This document shows positions 59,261 through 64,000 of a DNA stretch of 64,000 bases, in pieces. The number at the start of each line of letters is the position of its first letter. Within the stretch, counting starts at the first letter, position 1. The translations under genes and the position numbers were made by a program. Origin of the DNA: Hanleya hanleyi. Taxonomy: Eukaryota; Mollusca; Polyplacophora; Lepidopleurida; Hanleyidae. Location of the stretch: positions 39,040-103,039 of the forward strand of contig JAVTVY010025193.1 in assembly GCA_036873755.1 (NCBI GenBank), written 5' to 3'. The notes under the pieces are model-generated. The model saw only the letters and a list, made by a program, of their open reading frames with translations. It was not told where the DNA came from and ran no database searches.

Positions 59261-59825
59261 AAAGAAATAGATCTATAAAGTCAGATGCTTGGGTACACAA
59301 CCAGATTTTCTTGGGACTAAAATACTGTGTACAAAGTAATTATTTAATGGTGTCCAATAGAAGGGTCTCTGCTCAATAATATTGACTCCTCTTAGCTTGG
59401 CAAGCCCAAGAAATAGGTCACTTAGAGGATTGCCTACCACATTATTCGACCAAAAACATACTTGATGATATTCATATGCAATGTCATGTATATTATATCC
59501 GATTCTTGTGTACAGCATGCCACTGAACAATAATTAAAAAAAAATAGAATAACGAATTATCCGGTTTTTTTCCTGAAATTATTTTCAGGGCCTGGTTTGG
59601 TTTTCATATTGGTTCAGAAATTTGCCATTTTTGGAAATTTATTGAGAAAAGTGAACTGAAAATCCGCCCAACCCTCAGAAACATTTAATTTATTTTGTTT
59701 GGCCTAAACTGTATGTTTTATTGTTAAAGTGTAACTGGGGTACTTGTGTAACTGTACGTTATATTCAAGATAACGATGTGAATAAAAAAACGTAATAAAG
59801 TTTTTCCCCATCATTCCACCCGTAG

Positions 59826-59895
59826 GCTGTCTCAGAAGATTCCAAAGCAGCTTTCGAAAAAACAAGAGAAATCTTCTCTGCCGACGTTGACGACG
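59826..59895 (+). CDS. Exon 10 seen: acidic segment
   Basis: The acceptor is CCACCCGTAG and the donor is GACG then GTAAGA. 23 codons plus one base read AVSEDSKAAFEKTREIFSAD and VDD. The phase agrees with the exons at 55921 and 62477. An acceptor at about 60101 would give a stop after four codons and is a possible alternative end. Confidence 0.7.
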
Positions 59896-60225
59896 GTAAG
59901 ATTCCCGCTTATGTTCTCATTTTATTGTTATTATTATTATTATTTTTTATTGTTTTTTGCAATTCCTTAGTATTCGTATTATCTTGGCCACTGTTTTTTA
60001 ATTCGATTTCCGCATTGCTGGTAAAAGAAATTGCAATCCTGAATTATTCTGACTCTGTTTTTTTTTTAATTTGTTTTCTCTTCAAAATACAATCTTCACA
60101 GCTTTTGCACAATGACCAGAGATCATCTTGATCTAGATAAAAAGCTGAGCAGTTGAAGTTCCCCGACGTTGAAAACAGCTATTGGCTTGGAAGCCTAACA
60201 TTCAGTCCCTGTCATCAATCCCAAA

Positions 60226-60770
60226 CGAGATAATCTGGCCTGGGATTTTTCGGACCTATCCTGGCCTGGGAGGTGGAGCGAAATGCCCCCCTCCCTCAAT
60301 TAGTTTTCTTGCCCCTTGAGCTAAGTAGCTGGAACATACCACCCTATACCCTTGGGTCAAGCTCTACCAGAAATTGTAAAACATTCCAAGATAGACGATT
60401 TGATGACGTCACAGTGACGTCATTTTAAAAAAACGGCATTTTCGATCAGATTTTTTAATTATGCAATTTCTCCTCAAAAGCTGCATGATAAATAAGCAAA
60501 TATTAATGTGATCTGAAATAAAATAGTGTTTGTCCACTTTTCATTGCCGAAAAGCAGAAATTTTAAAGAAATATTACAAAAACGTCGCTTGCCTGGTAAC
60601 CCACATAGCCGCCATCTTTAATTTACCCACGATTCTCAGCTCGGAGGTTATGCAAATAGGTTCAAAATGACCCCAATATAACGAACTATAATGTCACGGA
60701 GTTCCAGCTCTCCATTTTTTGTCGTTCCTGAGATAACGCAGAACATTTAGTGGGGGGGGGGGGGCGTAAA
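60226..60770 (+). mobile_element. TTAA MITE, copy 5, termini eroded
   Basis: ATCTGGCCTGGGATTTTTCG, TCAAGCTCTACCAGAAATTG, TGACGTCACAGTGACGTCA (60404-60422) and ATAGCCGCCATCTTTAATTT occur in family order. The left CCCTA is lost. The right side ends in a G-run, with a TIR-like GGCTGGATAGGGTCAAT only at about 60998. Confidence 0.8.
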
Positions 60771-62476
60771 CAAGTTAAACATTGACCATGCTGAGCTGAG
60801 TTTTTGTTGTAGAGCATGATACATTATGGGTTGCCATAGATTTTTCCTGAGAGGATGTCATTATTTGCAGTGCAGTTAATATGTATATGTATGCAGAAGA
60901 AAATAAGGCATATTTATAATATGTTTGCCATGTTGGCAAGAAATTCAAATTTTCTAGCCTCCCATTCTTGCCTAGGTCAATAGCTTGGTTCACTTGGCTG
61001 GATAGGGTCAATTGCAGGCATCATGTTTAAATAGAATTTACCTACATGTGCCAGCTGCGACCATGTTTAGGCCCCATGATCAGAGGATGTCAGTGCTCAC
61101 TTTATCACTGCTACTCCATACCCTGGACACAGACCAGATGGATAATACATTCTGTGCAATAGTCCCAAACCCGGATGACGTATTATATCTCTCATTCACG
61201 GGATGAATTGTGTATTCATTCATCTGCATGCCACGTGAACACTTATCCAGAAATCTAGCATCTCTCATGTAGTTGTCAACGCGAAGTTTATGTGCCACAA
61301 GGCGTGAAGTCCGATATGTAACCCGATAAACCAAATTAAAGCTTGCTTTCCGGACTCCGACTGCGCAAGTCCAGGGTCTTGGCGCTGGCAATTAAGTTGA
61401 TGTCATGTTATGTGAGGGAGGAGACAGGCTAATTGAATTGTATAAAGATCCCACCAGTTATTCAAATGCAATGCATCGCATCAATGAATAGAAGTGGGAT
61501 GTAGGGGGCCTACATCATCAGGTTTCAGGATAATTTTTTTCTCTACACAAAAATACTCTTTTAGATTTCAGGCTGATGTTAGCTGGCCTGCACAATATAA
61601 TTGTCATTCTACCATTGTCAGAATTGGTAACCTCGCAAACTGGTTGTGTACTGACAGCAGGAGGTGCATATATACAATTTGATGCCACGAGAGGATGCAA
61701 GCTCCCGCCCATATAATGTTAAGGATTTTTTAATGTATCCCAATAATAATTTTTTGTTGATTTACTGCTGAAGGTTATACTTTCTATAATCCCCTGCTGA
61801 AAAGTAAAATATTTCACACATATTGGTAACATGCAGAGAAGATATTATTTATTCTGTCATTAAGCCAATTTCATAACAAATAAGGATTTTGTCCCATCTG
61901 TCACAAGTTGTACTTTGAAATATATACATGTGGTACAATTACACTAATTCAGTAAAGACCCTTTCTGAGAGAAATGTCTGAGACTGAACAAATTGTGTGG
62001 CTTTTGGCGATGGGACTGAACATCAAAGAGTTATAAAATCATTCCAGCAGCCTATTTTGACATTTAAATAGCCACGTTTCAGTGCCTAAGTCTGTAGTTT
62101 TTTCTCACAATCCCATTGCCAGATTAATATTTCAGTAGCCTAATTACTTTTTATTTCCATATTTTCATAATATTTTTGGACATGTTAATGATGATAGATG
62201 ATAGAATGACACAGAGATAGGTTACCGGTTTTGTGAAAGCTCAGAATGTACCACAGATCATCTTGACCGACAGAGTACTAGAATTTACCTAGGCCATAAT
62301 TTGAAAAATAATTCTGTATTTTATTTGGAATATAGGTCATAGTTTAATAAACACTTCATATTTCTGTGTTATATGTTGAATATCAAGGAATATAGGACAC
62401 CTTGAAAAACACTCAACTCATGTTATGTTTGGAATATGTGATAGCATTCAACAGTCTGTATTCTGTATTTGAATAG
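60771..62476. other. Intronic sequence, no recognised element
   Basis: The sequence is AT-rich. The 103-codon minus ORF (61080-61391) and other short ORFs show no domain or splice context. Confidence 0.5.
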
Positions 62477-62543
62477 GGAGCATACCCAACCGTGTCAAGG
62501 TTGAACCAGGGAGAAATCGCTCGAAGCAAGGGATCATGTCCAG
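62477..62543 (+). CDS. Exon 11 seen: short basic segment
   Basis: The acceptor is TGTATTTGAATAG (weak pyrimidine tract) and the donor is TCCAG then GTTAGT. GG completes a Gly codon, and then SIPNRVKVEPGRNRSKQGIM and S are read, leaving AG. The phase fits the 59895 donor. CCAGGTTAGTGTTTCTCC has a degenerate second copy at about 62652, so this border lies in a small local duplication. Confidence 0.5.
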
Positions 62544-64000
62544 GTTAGTGTTTCTCCCAAAAGTTAGATTAACTGATACAGGTTAGATGGCGATACGAGT
62601 CAGGAGTCTGAGGGAGTTAGAACCAGCGTTAAGTCAGCCATTCCAAGGCGTCCAGATTAGTCTTTCTCCAATAGTTAAGCTTCCTGATACAGCTCATCTG
62701 GTTATATGAGTCCGGGGTCAGGAGGGCCGGCCGGAGCATGTTCAGGTAGGACTAGGTGTCGCCATGGCTAGCCTGTTGGATATGAACAGACTCCATCTCT
62801 ATAGAAACTAGCACCCTTTTATCTGTTCACTAACAGAAGCCATTACAATTTGACTTGAAGTGCTCTCCTTATCCGGTCAAGATTAACCTACATCATCTCC
62901 TTGAGCAACCAGGGACAAACTTAAAGAAAAACCCCATTCAAGTTATGAACTACATACAGCAATAACTTATGAGTTGTGGTACCCATTTAATCACGAAAGG
63001 TTTGTGGAAGGAAATGTCACAAAGAGTTGACCAGAGAGAAGAAAACATAATCTTCTAATGCAAATATGACAAAGTTATCCTTTGAAGAATAAATGTTTTA
63101 TCAACATCCCTTCAGTGAAAGACTGGTACTTCGTATTGTTATAAGGTTATGTATGTCAATTTGCCCAGTAAACAACAACAAGTACAGCTTTTTAAAAAAT
63201 GAGTGTGGCCTTGGTCTTGGCCTTCCTGGAAAAAATATACTCACCGGTACTTGAGGGGAAAATCTGGGCTGATTTACGCTGATACATGTACATGTATCTA
63301 GGTTATAATCTAAAGTTTTATGAATGTACGACACAAGCTGAAAGGCTTTAAACTTCCTCTGTACCGGCATTTTTAACAGTTCCAAGCTGGTATTGACACT
63401 GTCATGAATATGAATGAAGCAAGGATATACTTATCATTACTTACGTAGTTTCAGACATGATACTTCAACCTTTCGAACAAGGCATAATATGATTAGAATG
63501 TTTTGCGTAGAAATACTTAATTTTCGTATGCCAATGACAGGCAAGTACTGAATTATATTTTTATCGGTACAATAGTAATGGACTGTATTAAGGAGGTTGC
63601 AGACCAATCCATCCAACTGCGCAAAGTTTCTGCGCATCTACCAAAATTGCGATATGTAAAGGAAATGACATGGAAAAGGAAAATATATACTTTTTAGAGT
63701 ACAATTCTCAAAGGATTTTTGAATTAGATACCTTCTTTTCCAAATTTCGAGGCAATATGACACCAACGAAGTAACGGTGGGAAACCGACCTAGCGAAATC
63801 AGGGTAACTTAGCATTAATACCACGATCTTCTATGTTGATATCCTACGGTCTTGAATCGAAGTCCGGTGGCTCCTAATTTTTTATTAGATTTTCCGATTC
63901 GGCATTGTTTCAGAAAACTATTTTGTCATCTTGGAGAAAATGGCATTTTAACTTCATAGAAAATATGAGCTTTTTCTATGAAAATATATAGAGGCATTTT
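62544..64000. other. Right end of window, no recognised feature
   Basis: Apart from the degenerate ~115-bp duplicate near 62650, I recognise no exon, transposon or tandem repeat. The gene presumably continues beyond the edge. Confidence 0.5.

Larger units (their letters stand above)
5623..62543 (+). other. Host gene, 11 phase-compatible exons: coiled-coil protein, possibly NuMA/Hook-like
   Basis: Eleven candidate exons, each after AG and before GT, keep one reading frame across every junction. Exon ends leave 1,1,0,0,1,2,0,1,0,1,2 bases, and each next exon supplies the complement. The joined product starts with a hydrophobic helix (VTLLLLCVPVVAG) and charged helices, then a Ser/Pro/Arg-rich linker (SPALTPHRRNS, SPLLSGP). 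About 170 residues of coiled coil follow (exons at 12.1-50.0 kb), then an acidic, less structured segment and a short basic exon. Signals, phases and heptad-like spacing of Leu/Ile/Met are seen directly. In NuMA, a Hook-type helical domain is followed by a Ser/Pro linker and a very long coiled coil. The similarity here is in layout and a few short stretches only, so I give no symbol. N-terminal exons and the C-terminus lie outside what I can identify. Introns reach 20.9 kb and hold all the repeats listed below. Confidence 0.6.

Noticed and set aside
60995..61015. TIR-like GGCTGGATAGGGTCAAT as the true right end of the 60.2-kb MITE
   Set aside because: It would require an unrecognised 230-bp insert, and TTAA is not present (TCAA). 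Left undecided.
61080..61391. 103-codon minus ORF
   Set aside because: No motif, no splice context, intronic; length is compatible with chance.

Overview
This is eukaryotic, intron- and repeat-dominated DNA, almost certainly from a marine invertebrate. It is AT-rich, has no operons or ribosome-binding-site-led ORFs, and most longer ORFs are broken transposon pieces or minisatellite by-products. A recurring interspersed tail ending GCGACGTTAAATCATATTC then CACTCACTC is one I associate with molluscs. The PIN-like ORF family, the I-clade and L1/Tx1-like LINEs, Penelope-like and DIRS elements and many MITEs fit a lophotrochozoan. The species assignment is an inference.

One host gene can be rebuilt by hand. 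On the + strand, eleven short exons (5623-5818, 6222-6350, 11057-11181, 12089-12127, 32994-33117, 35549-35648, 46025-46130, 49803-50046, 55848-55921, 59826-59895, 62477-62543) have AG/GT borders and join without a phase conflict. They encode a helical segment, a Ser/Pro-rich linker, a long coiled coil and a less ordered C-terminal part that runs off the right edge. The layout resembles the Hook-domain plus coiled-coil layout of NuMA-type spindle proteins, but that name is only a hypothesis. The 6350 donor is the weakest link.

The left end (58-3608, minus) is a decayed copy of a multicopy invertebrate ORF family with a PIN/FEN-like core. A cysteine-rich 3' fragment of an apparently related ORF lies at 26.4 kb.

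The introns carry the rest. 7-10 kb: LINE RT pieces and SINE-like repeats. 12.2-14 kb: a truncated TTAA MITE next to a Penelope-like element with a GIY-YIG endonuclease. 16.9-23.3 kb: a recent 3.1-kb tandem duplication containing a 437-bp MITE. 24.8-26.4 kb: DIRS remnant. 28-31.5 kb: I-clade LINE interrupted by a TTAA MITE. 34.8-35.5 kb: MITE with ~62-bp terminal inverted repeats. 37.7-39.7 kb: a 21-bp array split by two MITEs. 42.7-44.2 kb: 435-bp tandem repeats. 46.8-48.2 kb: 46-bp minisatellite. 50.6-53 kb: L1/Tx1-like LINE broken by a fold-back MITE and a Penelope-like RT fragment. 53.1-55.2 kb: degenerate ~180-bp tandem repeats interrupted by a 561-bp element with direct-repeat ends. 56.5-58 kb: 39-bp minisatellite. 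58.6-59.3 kb: LINE 3' end.

The most useful new observations are the TTAA MITE family carrying paired CREB/ATF palindromes, a covarying 3' hairpin shared by two retroelement tails, the donor-like 39-bp minisatellite inside a host intron, and the phase-consistent host gene. No tRNA, rRNA, CRISPR array or prokaryotic system was seen.
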